A stretch of DNA of 64,000 bases from JACCYI01 sp963828075. GTDB taxonomy: Bacteria > Actinomycetota > Thermoleophilia > Solirubrobacterales > Solirubrobacteraceae. Of the stretch, positions 51,253 through 60,601 are shown piece by piece. The stretch lies in NCBI GenBank assembly GCA_963828075.1, contig CAWHDH010000021.1:3782001-3846000 (forward strand), given 5' to 3'. Made by a program: the position numbers and the translations under genes. How positions within the stretch are numbered: the stretch's first letter is position 1; each line of letters starts with the position of its first letter. The notes beneath the pieces are model-generated. The model searched no databases. It saw nothing but the letters and a program-made list of their open reading frames with translations, and was not told the DNA's origin.

Positions 51253-51260
51253 CTGGGGCT

Positions 51261-51371
51261 GTGAGCACGCGTCTGACGCCCTTCGCGCCGCCGGTCCGGG
51301 TGGCGCGCCGCGCACGGGGGGCGCGGCCTGTGGGGGCTGCGGATGGCGTGGTGGTGGGGGAGGGGCGCTGA
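51261..51371 (+). CDS. 36-aa leader ORF coupled to the relaxase
   Basis: GTG 51261 opens STRLTPFAPPVRVARRARGA and ends EGR at a TGA sharing bases with the relaxase ATG (TGATG). The peptide is strongly basic. The start lies 8 nt from a -10 element, so the transcript should be nearly leaderless. The relaxase itself has no good ribosome binding site and probably relies on re-initiation after this ORF. Confidence 0.5.
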   Translation: MSTRLTPFAPPVRVARRARGARPVGAADGVVVGEGR

Positions 51372-54300
51372 TGCTGTCGATCGGCAAGCTGGTGCCGGGG
51401 CAGGCGTCGTATTACGAGCGCCAGGTTGCCGAGGGGCGCGATGACTACTACTCCGGGCGCGGCGAGGCGCCGGGTGAGTGGGTGGGGCGCGGGGCGGCGG
51501 TGCTCGAGTTGTCCGGCCGTGTCGACGGCGCGCGGTTCGCGGCGTTGATGGCTGGCGTGGATCCGACCGACGAGCGGCTGGAGCGGCCGCTGCGCGATTC
51601 GCGCGGGGAGCCCAAGGTGGTCGGGTTTGATCTCACGTTCAGCGCGCCGAAGAGCGTGTCGGTGTTGTTCGCGGTCGCGGACGACGGCACGGCCGGCGAG
51701 CTGGTCGCGGCGCATGAGGGGGCGGTCCGTGCGGCGCTTGAGTACGTCGAGGAGGAGGCGGTCCGGGTTCGGCGCGGCAAGGCTGGCGCCGAGGTGCTGG
51801 CGGCCGATGGGCTGGTGGCGGCGGCCTACCGGCATCGGATGTCGCGGGCGCTTGATCCGCAGCTGCACACGCATGTCGTCGCGGCGAACGTGGCGCGGGG
51901 GCCTGACGGGCGGTGGACCGCGCTGCATGGCCACGAGCTCTATGTCCACGCGAAGACGGCCGGGACGCTGTATCAGGCGCATCTGCGGGCCGAGATCGCC
52001 GAGCGCCTCGGGTTGGAGTGGGGTCCGGTTCGCAACGGGATGGCCGAGCTCGCCGACGTCGACGCCGGTGTGTTGGAGCACTTCTCGGCGCGGCGGACGG
52101 CGGTGAAGGAGCGGGCGGTCGAGCGCTACGCGCAGGACCTCACCCAAGCGATCGCCGACGCTCACGACGTGCCGGTTGGCGAGCTCCCGGCCGAGCTGGT
52201 GCGGACGCCGGAGAGTCTGACGGTCGAGGAGCGCGCGACGGCGATTGCGCTGCTCAACACGGCGCGCGGGCAGATCGTGGCCACCGAGACCCGGGAGCGC
52301 AAGAGCTACGGCGTTGAGACGCACACGTGGCGGGAGGAGATCGTGGCCCGCGCCGCCGAGCACGGCCTCGACTCCCAGGCGATCGATGAGCTGCTCGACC
52401 GGGGCCGCCGCCAGCTCGACCGGCAGCAGCTGCTGCAAGCAGCGCCCGTGGTCTACGTCGGTGCTGACACGCTTGCGGAGACGCTCGTCGGGCCGGCTGG
52501 CCTGACGGAGAGGGCGAACACGTTCCACCCACGCGACGTCGTCCGGGAGTACGCGGCCGCCGCCCAGCAGGGCGCGCACGTCGCGGACGTGCGGGCGCGG
52601 GGCCGCGCCTTCGCGGCCCGTGAGGACGTCCTGGCCACGGTCGGGAGCGCGCTGACGTGTGAGGACCTGGTGGGCTGTGAGCGGCGGCTGATCGCCGCTG
52701 CCGCCGGTCGTGCCGGTGAGGGGACCGCGCCGGTCGCGCCGGCCGTGCTCGAGCGGGCGCTCGCGGCCGCCGACCGCCCGCTGAGCTCGGAGCAGGCCGC
52801 GGCTGTGCGCGGGGTGGTCGAGTCGGGCAACGGGGTCGACGTCATCGAGGCGTTGGCCGGGACCGGCAAGACGTTCACCGCCGGGGTGCTGCGCCGGGTC
52901 TATGAGGATGCCGGCTATCAGGTGATCGGGATCGCCCCGACGGGCCGGGCGGTGCGAGAACTGAGCCGAGAAGCCGGAACGGCGGCCTGGACGCTTGACC
53001 GCGCGCTGCTCGACTTAGACCGCTACGGCGCCCTGCCGGAGCGCACCGTGGTGCTCTTCGACGAAGCGGGCATGGCCGGCACCCGCGCGTCAGGGCGCCT
53101 CCTGGCCGCCGCCGAGCGGGCACGGGCGAAGGTGGTGGCGATCGGGGATTCCGGGCAGCTGGCGTCGGTGCAGGCGGGCGGGTGGATGCGTGAGGTCGGC
53201 CGGCAGGTCGGTGCGCACACGCTCACGGAAGTCCAGCGCCAGCGCGACGGTTCTGAGCGACGCGCGCTCGCGCATCTCCACGACGGCCGCTCTGACCGGT
53301 TCCTGGCGTGGGCGCAGCGCACCGAGCGCCTGGTCGTGAACACCGACGGGCGCGTCATCGCCGCGGCGCTGACTGATTGGCGCGCGGCGGCCGCCGCGCA
53401 TGGTCCCGCCAGCGCCGTGCTGATCGTCCGCGACAACGCCACTCGCGACCAGCTCAACCACGCCGCGCGCGCCCACGAGCGCGCCGGAGGCCGACTCGGC
53501 GTCGACGTCGCGTACGGCGAGCGGCGCTTCGCGGTCGGCGAGCGGGTCATCTGTCGCCGCAACGACCCTGCCGCGGACGTCGATAACGGCACCCGAGGAA
53601 CGCTGCGCGCCACGCGCAACGACGGCGTGACGCTCGAGACCGACGCCGGCGCGGTGCGCGAGCTGCCGGTCGCCTACGTCGCCGAGTATCTCGAGCCGGC
53701 GTACTGCCTGACCGGCCACGGCATGCAGGGCGGCACCGTCGAACACGCGACGGTGGTCGCCACACCGCGCGAGCTGACCCGCGGCTGGAGCTACACCGCC
53801 CTGTCACGCGCCCGCGGCACAAGCCGGCTGCACATCGACGCCGGCGAGGGCCGGTACGCCGCCGACCGTGCCGAGGTCGCCCCCGGCGAGCGGCGCGGTG
53901 TCCGCAGCGTCGACGAGGTCCTCGCGCAGACCGCGGCGCGCATGCGGATCCGCGACGACGAGGACCTGGCGGTGGCCCAGCTCACCGACCTACCGGAGCC
54001 GCAGCGGGCGACCCAGCCCGGCGCCGGTCGGGCGCCGGCGCGAACGCCGCGGCCGGTCGAGGATCCGCTCGCGGCGGTCCGTGACGTGCTCGGGCCCTAC
54101 GCCGATCGGCTGCCCGACCTGGCGGTCAACCCGCATCTGGCGGGCGCGTCGGACGAGCAGCTCGCCCGCGCGGCGGCGGCGCGCCACGGCGCCGTCGACC
54201 GACTCCCGGTCCCCGAGCTCTACACGCTGCGGCGGGTCGCCGCTGACCGCGACGCGCGGCAGGCTGAGCGCGACGAACTGCGGGCGCGGATCGCGGCGCT

Positions 54301-54865
54301 CGAGGCGCGACGCGCCGACCTCGGGTTCCGGCAGCGCCGCGAACGCGACCAGGTCGACCGCGAGCTCGACGTCCGCCGGAGCGAGCTGACCGCCGCGACG
54401 GCTCGCGTGGCGGAGCTCGACGCGATCGAGCAGGCGATGCGCGACACCGGCCGACATCCCGAGCAGTGGCTGGCGCGCGATGCCCTCGCAGCGGTGGAGT
54501 GGGCGCAGATCGACCGCGAGCTGCGCGAACGTCGAGAGCACGCCGCCGAGCAGGCCGCCGAGGCCGCCGCGCAACCGGCGTCGCCGCGGCTCGAGGCCAC
54601 GCTCGGCGATCGCCCCGCCGCCGGGCAAGAGCGTGACGCGTGGGACGCGCTCGCCGGCGAGCTCGAGCGCCACCGCGTCCGCTACGGACTTGACCCCGAC
54701 CGCGACGGCCCGCTCGGCCCAGCCGACCGTCCGGCGGTTGCCGCCGACGCGCACGAGGTGGCCCGCTACCGCGACGATCGCGAGCGGCTCGCGACCGCGC
54801 TCGACGCGTGGCGGATGCCGCAGTTCGAGCGCGACGGGGCTGGCCGTGACGCTGCCGGCCTCTGA
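51371..54865 (+). CDS. MobF/TrwC-family conjugative relaxase-helicase
   Basis: 1164 aa from ATG 51371. The relaxase domain (about 1-300) opens MLSIGKLVPGQASYYERQ with catalytic-Tyr candidates 14/15 and 26/27, and has the metal-binding three-His set H155, H166 and H168 (HRMSRALDPQLHTHV). The RecD-like helicase (about 460-860) has Walker A LAGTGKT at 495-501, Walker B LFDEAG with D564/E565, and the SYTALSRARG motif. A charged coiled-coil-rich C-terminus (about 900-1100) follows. It nicks the origin of transfer and unwinds the strand for conjugation. Confidence 0.93.
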   Translation: MLSIGKLVPGQASYYERQVAEGRDDYYSGRGEAPGEWVGRGAAVLELSGRVDGARFAALMAGVDPTDERLERPLRDSRGEPKVVGFDLTFSAPKSVSVLFAVADDGTAGELVAAHEGAVRAALEYVEEEAVRVRRGKAGAEVLAADGLVAAAYRHRMSRALDPQLHTHVVAANVARGPDGRWTALHGHELYVHAKTAGTLYQAHLRAEIAERLGLEWGPVRNGMAELADVDAGVLEHFSARRTAVKERAVERYAQDLTQAIADAHDVPVGELPAELVRTPESLTVEERATAIALLNTARGQIVATETRERKSYGVETHTWREEIVARAAEHGLDSQAIDELLDRGRRQLDRQQLLQAAPVVYVGADTLAETLVGPAGLTERANTFHPRDVVREYAAAAQQGAHVADVRARGRAFAAREDVLATVGSALTCEDLVGCERRLIAAAAGRAGEGTAPVAPAVLERALAAADRPLSSEQAAAVRGVVESGNGVDVIEALAGTGKTFTAGVLRRVYEDAGYQVIGIAPTGRAVRELSREAGTAAWTLDRALLDLDRYGALPERTVVLFDEAGMAGTRASGRLLAAAERARAKVVAIGDSGQLASVQAGGWMREVGRQVGAHTLTEVQRQRDGSERRALAHLHDGRSDRFLAWAQRTERLVVNTDGRVIAAALTDWRAAAAAHGPASAVLIVRDNATRDQLNHAARAHERAGGRLGVDVAYGERRFAVGERVICRRNDPAADVDNGTRGTLRATRNDGVTLETDAGAVRELPVAYVAEYLEPAYCLTGHGMQGGTVEHATVVATPRELTRGWSYTALSRARGTSRLHIDAGEGRYAADRAEVAPGERRGVRSVDEVLAQTAARMRIRDDEDLAVAQLTDLPEPQRATQPGAGRAPARTPRPVEDPLAAVRDVLGPYADRLPDLAVNPHLAGASDEQLARAAAARHGAVDRLPVPELYTLRRVAADRDARQAERDELRARIAALEARRADLGFRQRRERDQVDRELDVRRSELTAATARVAELDAIEQAMRDTGRHPEQWLARDALAAVEWAQIDRELRERREHAAEQAAEAAAQPASPRLEATLGDRPAAGQERDAWDALAGELERHRVRYGLDPDRDGPLGPADRPAVAADAHEVARYRDDRERLATALDAWRMPQFERDGAGRDAAGL

Positions 54866-55183
54866 CCGTCCCGGGGTCGATCGGCGAACGCTTTAGTGGA
54901 AGCCGCTGTCGCGCACGTAGAAGCAGCACCTAGCGCGGCTGCTGCGTTCGTCGTGGAAGCACGAGTGGTCGCTCGTTCGACACAAGATGTTCGCGCGTCC
55001 GTTGCTCGCTGCGTGGACCTCAGTGGCCGCCACGCTGCGTGGACGGCCGAGGCCGCCTCGCCTGGGTTGTTGGAGCCGACTCTCGATTGGCCGCCGGGGT
55101 TGCGAGCACCGCGTAGCCATCTGTGCCGGCGGCACGGGCGCGGACGCCGACAAGCTTCCGCGAGACGCATGAGGTGGTCGCGG
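54866..55183. other. Gap between convergent relaxase and SEC-C genes
   Basis: 318 nt with no supported gene or RNA. A plus-strand frame running from here into the SEC-C gene is a shadow of that gene. No clear terminator was seen. Confidence 0.4.
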
Positions 55184-57592
55184 TCAGCCGAGCCCGCCAG
55201 CGTCCCTTGCGTCTCGCTGCCGGTCCGTGAGCTCGTCGAGGAAGCGCTTCTCGACGTCCGACAGCTCGAGAGACACCGGCCGTACGGTCTTCGCCCATTC
55301 GATCGTTGCCGCTTGACCTGGCGTGCTGCGGACGTAGAAGTGGAACGTCGCGTCGCTGCGCACGGCTTCGTTCTGCTCGATCGCGTCCTCAAGGGCGCTC
55401 TCACGCGGGATGCCGACGAGGCGCAGACGCCCCGCCTCCTCGGCGATGACCTCCCGCTCCCTCCGTGCGGTTTCGCCGATCGGCCCTGACACCTGGCCTG
55501 CATACGCCTGCTCGACCAAAGAGAGCTCGAGGCATGTGCTGGCGGCTTGCAGCCAGCCGCTCGGCCGTTCGTCGACCATCCGCGCCACGAAGCTCTTGAC
55601 CGGTTCTCGCAGAAACTTGGAAGGCCGCGGCGACGGTGGCCCGTTCCCGAGCACCCCGTAGTAGTAGGCGTCGAAGTCCGTGCTCGCGTTCCCGATTGTG
55701 TGGTGACCGCCGTCGTTGAGCCCGCGAAAGCGGTCGCACAGCAGGTAGCTCGACCAGAGATCGATCTCGTCACCGACGAGCAGGCGCTCACCGAGCGGCA
55801 GTCGCGCCCGCCACGCCAGGTAGTGCAGGAAGACGGCGGCGTTGTCGGCGGTCTCCGAGATGATCCTCAGGTCGTTGATGAAGACCGACCACGGATACTC
55901 GCCCTCGGCGAAGAGCCCGAGCGATCGAAGACGCTGCAGCTGCGACGCATGGCCACCGAGCTGGTGCAGCGTTGGGTTGACAATGATGACCTCATCGACC
56001 GAGCCTGGATCCAGGCGCAAGACATCTGCGCCGCGCTCGTCAGCGAAGATCGCCGGCGCGTCGGCGAGGAGGTACTCGCGTGCGCGCTTTCCCTGCCGCC
56101 AGGCGTCTTCGACCGCCTCGGTGAGGTCGCTCCGTAGACGCCGGACGTCGCCGCGCCGTGCGGCGGGGCTCAGTGCCTTGCCCTTCCCCTCCACCACGAG
56201 GGCCATCCGCTCGAACAGCACAAGGCCGTCGAGCTCGGTGCCCTCGTAGGCGAGATTCGTGAAGCTCCGGCTGCCGGGGAGGGTTGCCGCCAGGTACTGG
56301 ACGGCCAAGGCGTCGAGGGTCTTCGCGCGCGCCCGCGAGAAGTTCCGCGCAACCCGCAGTAGGCGGCTCTCGAAGAGACTCAACGTGTCACGAAGGACCA
56401 TCCCGGGGACGGCGAGGACGTAGCGGCCCTCGAACTCGACGAACGGGCGCTCGATCAGCGGGCTGCGGTCGAACGGGCCTTTGTACGCATCGGGCTCGAG
56501 CTCGCCCACGGAGACCGAGAGCTCGGAGAGCACGGCTTCGATCATCTCCCTCGGCAGGTCGTCGTCAACGAGGTCGTCGACCGTGAAGACCGTCGCCTCG
56601 GCTGTGCGCTGCTCGAGGACGTATTGGAACGCCGCGGAGGCGAAGCGGTCCACTGTCCCGGGCTCGTCGAGGTGCGCGAGCGCGTCGGGGCCTAACATGG
56701 CGCGGGACACGGGGTCCCTGGACTTTGCCCTCAGGTCGTCGGCAACCTCCTGGGCCTGCGTGAGCAGCTCGTTGAAGTGCTTCGTAGACCACGTCTCCTC
56801 AGCGTGCCCTACGCGCAGAGCGTCGTCGACGGTGAAGCCGTATCGCTTCCGGCACAGCTCGTCGTACGGCCCGTGGATCGCACGCGCGAGCTCTGCGCCA
56901 TGGTGCTCGTAGGACGTCCCGCGTGCGGACATCCAGTGCATGGCGCCGGTGAAGCGCAGGTCGGCCGCAGTCGGGTCGTCGCCGCGCGGAGCAGCGAAGT
57001 TGCGCAGGAGCATGACGTCCTGCAGGCGGGCGAGGTGTGCGGTGATCTCGCGCAGGAGCTCCGCGTCGGCTGGTTGCCGCTCGGCGGACGGCGGCTGCGT
57101 GATCAGCAGGCCCGCCACGAGCTCGATCGAGCTCTCGAGACCGCGGTGCGTGGGTTCGTAGTACGAGCCGTGCACGGCCAAGAGGTTGGCCGCCTTGATC
57201 ACACCCAGAACGTGAAGCGGGTCCGCTTGAGCAACGAGCTCACGGAGGCTGCCCACTAGCTCTTCGCCCTCCTCGCGGTAGGCGTCGAACGCAGCCGGCG
57301 CGAGCGACTCGAGCTCTTCGCGCTCCTCATCGCTCAGCGCCGAGGAGGACCGCAGCTCCATCCCCTCGAGCCGGTGGGCGAAGCCCTCGCCGAGGAGCTG
57401 CGCGTAGCGGTCGGGCCGTGCGCAGAGTCGTTCGGCTAGCTCGACCTGCCGCATGGCGATCGCCTCCACCGCCGTCGGCCGGTCGGTGGCCCCGGCGCTC
57501 GGCGGCAGGTCACGGTCTCGATCGAGGCAGCATTTCTTGTACTTCGCGCCGCTGCCGCACGGACATGGGTCGTTGCGTCCCGCCTTCGCCAC
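55184..57592 (-). CDS. SEC-C zinc-motif protein with nuclease-like D...ExK motif
   Basis: 802 aa from GTG 57592. The N-terminus is a SEC-C knuckle, GRNDPCPCGSGAKYKKCC, with Cys 10, 12, 21 and 22 binding zinc. A long helical region follows (about 40-380). A strand-rich domain follows with GTELDGLVLFERMALVVEGK: Asp 455, Glu 468 and Lys 470 give the D-x12-E-x-K spacing of PD-(D/E)xK nucleases. The C-terminus has no known motif. It lies inside the conjugative element but opposite the relaxase, as cargo genes often do. Candidate defence or DNA-processing enzyme. Confidence 0.6.
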   Translation of the reverse strand: MAKAGRNDPCPCGSGAKYKKCCLDRDRDLPPSAGATDRPTAVEAIAMRQVELAERLCARPDRYAQLLGEGFAHRLEGMELRSSSALSDEEREELESLAPAAFDAYREEGEELVGSLRELVAQADPLHVLGVIKAANLLAVHGSYYEPTHRGLESSIELVAGLLITQPPSAERQPADAELLREITAHLARLQDVMLLRNFAAPRGDDPTAADLRFTGAMHWMSARGTSYEHHGAELARAIHGPYDELCRKRYGFTVDDALRVGHAEETWSTKHFNELLTQAQEVADDLRAKSRDPVSRAMLGPDALAHLDEPGTVDRFASAAFQYVLEQRTAEATVFTVDDLVDDDLPREMIEAVLSELSVSVGELEPDAYKGPFDRSPLIERPFVEFEGRYVLAVPGMVLRDTLSLFESRLLRVARNFSRARAKTLDALAVQYLAATLPGSRSFTNLAYEGTELDGLVLFERMALVVEGKGKALSPAARRGDVRRLRSDLTEAVEDAWRQGKRAREYLLADAPAIFADERGADVLRLDPGSVDEVIIVNPTLHQLGGHASQLQRLRSLGLFAEGEYPWSVFINDLRIISETADNAAVFLHYLAWRARLPLGERLLVGDEIDLWSSYLLCDRFRGLNDGGHHTIGNASTDFDAYYYGVLGNGPPSPRPSKFLREPVKSFVARMVDERPSGWLQAASTCLELSLVEQAYAGQVSGPIGETARREREVIAEEAGRLRLVGIPRESALEDAIEQNEAVRSDATFHFYVRSTPGQAATIEWAKTVRPVSLELSDVEKRFLDELTDRQRDARDAGGLG

Positions 57593-57598
57593 GGGCCG

Positions 57599-57604
57599 AC
57601 GGTA
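57599..57604 (-). promoter_or_regulatory. TACCGT -10-like hexamer of the SEC-C gene
   Basis: It lies 6 nt before GTG 57592, so transcription could begin at the start codon itself. Confidence 0.35.
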
Positions 57605-57877
57605 GTCGCTGACGTGAACTCGTGGAGTGCTCCGCCTCCCATTGTCCGTCGCGAGGCGCCGGCCACGGCTGGCGGACGCATGCGGCCAAGAGTTCATCGC
57701 GGGGCATGCCTGGCCAAGAGCGACGGCGGGCCTGGCGCTGCTGCTTTCCGCGTGATCCCGCTAGCGGGCTGCCGCCCGCCGGCGATCTACCTCGCGGCGC
57801 GCTGCTCGAGCTTCCACAGACGCAGTCCGCTGCTTTCGGCCGACTACACAGTCGACCCGTCCGGGTTGGGGCGGGGG

Positions 57878-59515
57878 TCAGCTGGTGGTGAGCGTGCGGA
57901 GTCCGGGGTCGCGGTAGTAGCGGCGTTGCCGGAACAGGGCGGGGGGGAGGTGACCGTGGATGAGGAGTCCTTCGCCGGCGGCGGTTCGCTGCAGCGCTTG
58001 GGCGCTGAGTAGGTCGTTGCCGTCGTCGGGGTGCTGTCCGAGCAGGTCGACGAGCTCGGTCCGGGTGGCCGGGTCGGTGATCGACCCGAGGAATAGCTTG
58101 GCTTGGGAGAGGGCGAGGATCTCGGCGGCGGCGTCGGGTCCGAAGCGGCTGCGCATCTGGGCAAGCGAGTGCCAGACGGTGAGGAAGCGGACGCTCGGCA
58201 GCGATGTCCCGAGCAGCTGGGGGAGCTGGCGTAGCGGAGCGATCTGGGCGGTTTCGTCAAGCGCGAACAGCGCGGGGCGCTCCAGCGGCCGGCCGGTCTG
58301 GTTCGCGTGTTCAGAGACGTAGAACAGCAGCCGGGAGAGCATCGTGACGACCACCGGGGCGAGCAGCGCTTGATGCTCGCGGCCGGCGACGATGAACAGC
58401 GTGTTGGCGGTGGCGGGAGCGAATAGCGCCTCGGGGGTGACGGTGCGTCGGCGCGCGACGGTGCGTGCGGCGCCGGGGTGCCCGTAGGTCTTGAGCTGGA
58501 CGCCGGCGGTCCCGATGATCCCGTCGCGCTGGCGTTCGGTGTAGGCATAGACGGCGGTCAGGCGAGCGAGTGCGTCGGTCGCGTCGACGGCCGTGAGGAT
58601 CTGCGCCGGAGTGTCGCGGTCGCGGGTGACGATCCAGCGGTAGACGTCGAGCGCGCTGCGGCCGGCGTGCGCGGCGGCGTGCAGCAGCGGGGCGGTGAGG
58701 TTGACGGCCTCCTGATCGAAGTAGTCCTGGCTGGCGCTGCGGCCGAGCGTCACCGCTTGGCCGAGCCATTCGGCGACGAGCAGCGCGTAGCCCCAGTCCT
58801 CGCAGCTGTGCAGTGGGTCCCACGCGTCGGTGTGCTCCCCGAACGGGTTCCAGACCCAGACGCGGCCGAGCGAGCGGCGGCGCGCGAGCGTCGCGTCGAT
58901 GACGTCGCCGCGCACGGACGTCGCGACGACGGGGCCGTTGTGCTCGAGGACCGCGGGGATCACGACCCCGGAGCTCTTGCCGGTCCGCGGTGCGGCGCAG
59001 ACGAGCGCTTGGACGTCGGGCTCGAGCGCGATCAGCGCGCCCGGGCGGCCGACGCGCCCGACGATCATCCGGTCCGGTGTGGCTTCGTCGACGACGAGCT
59101 GGGCGACGGTCCGGTAGCGCCCGAACGGTTGGGGGCGACGTCCGGCGAGCTGCCACCAGCGCGGGTCGACGGCGGGGCGGCTCATGCGGATCTCCGCCTG
59201 GCGGGCGATCGCCAGCACTACAGCGGCGATCGTCACGCCCAGTAACAGCTCGACGATCCAGAACAGCGGCCCGGGCACCAGCGCCATCCCGATGCCGGGT
59301 GGGTAGGCGCCGGCCGGGTTCGCTGACCAGAACCGCTCGGAGCCGACGGCGGCGGCGCCGTCGATGAGCGACAGTTTCGTGGCGTGACCGCTGTTCACCC
59401 AGGCGGCGAGCTGCGCGCCGCCCCACCCGGCGGTGATTGCGGCGAGCGCGACCAGCGCGGCGGCCGCGGCGCCGAAGACGACGAGGTCGTTGCGGGTTTC
59501 GGACTGGCGGGTCAC
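57878..59515 (-). CDS. Type IV coupling protein, TraG/VirD4 family
   Basis: 545 aa from the GTG overlapping the preceding stop (GTGA). Two N-terminal membrane helices (VVFGAAAAALVALAAIT; PLFWIVELLLGVTIAAVVLA), then an ATPase domain with Walker A CAAPRTGKSSGVVIPAVLEH (Lys near residue 180), TSVRGDVIDAT and Walker B ALFALDETAQIAPL, plus the IFLTVWHSLAQ-like SVRFLTVWHSLAQ motif of TraG/TraM-recognition proteins. It links the relaxosome to the type IV secretion channel. Confidence 0.9.
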   Translation of the reverse strand: MTRQSETRNDLVVFGAAAAALVALAAITAGWGGAQLAAWVNSGHATKLSLIDGAAAVGSERFWSANPAGAYPPGIGMALVPGPLFWIVELLLGVTIAAVVLAIARQAEIRMSRPAVDPRWWQLAGRRPQPFGRYRTVAQLVVDEATPDRMIVGRVGRPGALIALEPDVQALVCAAPRTGKSSGVVIPAVLEHNGPVVATSVRGDVIDATLARRRSLGRVWVWNPFGEHTDAWDPLHSCEDWGYALLVAEWLGQAVTLGRSASQDYFDQEAVNLTAPLLHAAAHAGRSALDVYRWIVTRDRDTPAQILTAVDATDALARLTAVYAYTERQRDGIIGTAGVQLKTYGHPGAARTVARRRTVTPEALFAPATANTLFIVAGREHQALLAPVVVTMLSRLLFYVSEHANQTGRPLERPALFALDETAQIAPLRQLPQLLGTSLPSVRFLTVWHSLAQMRSRFGPDAAAEILALSQAKLFLGSITDPATRTELVDLLGQHPDDGNDLLSAQALQRTAAGEGLLIHGHLPPALFRQRRYYRDPGLRTLTTS

Positions 59516-60024
59516 GGCTGTGCGCCCGCTCCCAGGTAGGTCTCCAGGGCGGCGCCGAGGAGCACGAGCCCGGCTGTGGCCGTGGCGAGCTGGCCGACGG
59601 TGGCGCCGGCGTGCGGGTCGCGGCGGGCGGCCACCCAGGCCGCCGTCGCGCACGTGACGGCGCCGAGCTCGACGGGGAGGTGCGGGAGCATCGCGAGCAG
59701 TCGGGCGCCGTAGGCGCCGAGCGCGACACCCCACAGCGCGACCTGGCCGCCCAGCACCACGGCGATCAGCCCGTCGCCGGCGGGGCGGATCCGTGGCGCG
59801 CGGAGCACGAGGACCGCGGCGCCGACGGGGAGCAGGAGGCCGCGGAGGTTGTGTTGGGCGATGTCGAGCGCGACCGGCAGTGACCCGGATACCGGGGAGT
59901 CCGAGAGGTCAAGCGACAACACTCCGCGGGCCGGTTCGGCGACCGCGATCCCGGACGCGACGCCGGCGGCGACGACGCCGGCGACCGTGACGGCGGCTCG
60001 GGCGAGCGCGCCGCTGGCGGTCAT
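59512..60024 (-). CDS. Multi-span membrane protein of the transfer operon
   Basis: 170 aa from ATG 60024. Four to five hydrophobic helices (AVTVAGVVAAGVASGIAVA; GLLLPVGAAVLVL; LIAVVLGGQVALWGVAL; LGAVTCATAAWVAAR; ATATAGLVLLGAALETYL). Overlaps the coupling-protein start by GTGA and the preceding lipoprotein by ATGA. Likely an inner-membrane component of the conjugation channel; no family recognised. Confidence 0.7.
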   Translation of the reverse strand: MTASGALARAAVTVAGVVAAGVASGIAVAEPARGVLSLDLSDSPVSGSLPVALDIAQHNLRGLLLPVGAAVLVLRAPRIRPAGDGLIAVVLGGQVALWGVALGAYGARLLAMLPHLPVELGAVTCATAAWVAARRDPHAGATVGQLATATAGLVLLGAALETYLGAGAQP

Positions 60025-60593
60025 GGCTGTGGCTCCCAGCGTGCGACCGCCCACCCTTCGCGGTCGGCGACGAGCTTGAGCAGCGTGACGCGCCAGCGCC
60101 GCGAGTCCACGCCGGCCTGCTCAACCCGTTCCCGGGAGACGACGATGGCGCGGCGCCGGGGTCCCGCGCCGCGGATGGTCACCGCCTCAACGACGCTCTC
60201 GCTGCTCGCCTGGCCCGCCGCGGTGTCGGCGTGCAGCTGCGCGGCGACCTGCTCGGCGTCGCGGCGGGCGGCGCCGATCGCCATCGCGGCGAGCGCCTGG
60301 TAGCGGTCGGCGGCGGTCCGCGGCGTCCACGTCCCGGCGAGCGTGACCGCGCGCCGCGCGGCGGCGGCCGGCGACGCCGCCCGCCACGGCCGTGGGCCCG
60401 TCGACTGCGTGGGCTGCGGCCCGATCGGGGCGCCCGGTCCAACCTCGCCGTCGACCGGCCCGCGGGCCGGGTCCGCCGCGACCGGCGTCGGTCGCGGCGC
60501 GGTCGAGGAGCTTGCGTAGGGGTCGCTGCAGGCCGTCAGCAGCGCGCAGCCGAGCGCGGCGAGGAGCAGGAGGCGGGGACGGGCGCTCAGCAT
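60021..60593 (-). CDS. Lipoprotein of the transfer operon
   Basis: 190 aa from ATG 60593. Lipobox LLTAC (Cys 22), a Pro/Ala linker, then a soluble domain (about 75-190) with ADRYQALAAMAIGAARRDAE and VDSRRWRVTLLKLVADREG, a beta-rich ending typical of small VirB8-like or NTF2-like channel proteins. The assignment is by position and shape only. Confidence 0.65.
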   Translation of the reverse strand: MLSARPRLLLLAALGCALLTACSDPYASSSTAPRPTPVAADPARGPVDGEVGPGAPIGPQPTQSTGPRPWRAASPAAAARRAVTLAGTWTPRTAADRYQALAAMAIGAARRDAEQVAAQLHADTAAGQASSESVVEAVTIRGAGPRRRAIVVSRERVEQAGVDSRRWRVTLLKLVADREGWAVARWEPQP

Positions 60594-60601
60594 CGGTTCT
60601 C

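Noticed and set aside
54896..55489. 197-aa plus-strand frame after the relaxase
   Set aside because: It enters the SEC-C gene antisense, has no ribosome binding site and no domain.
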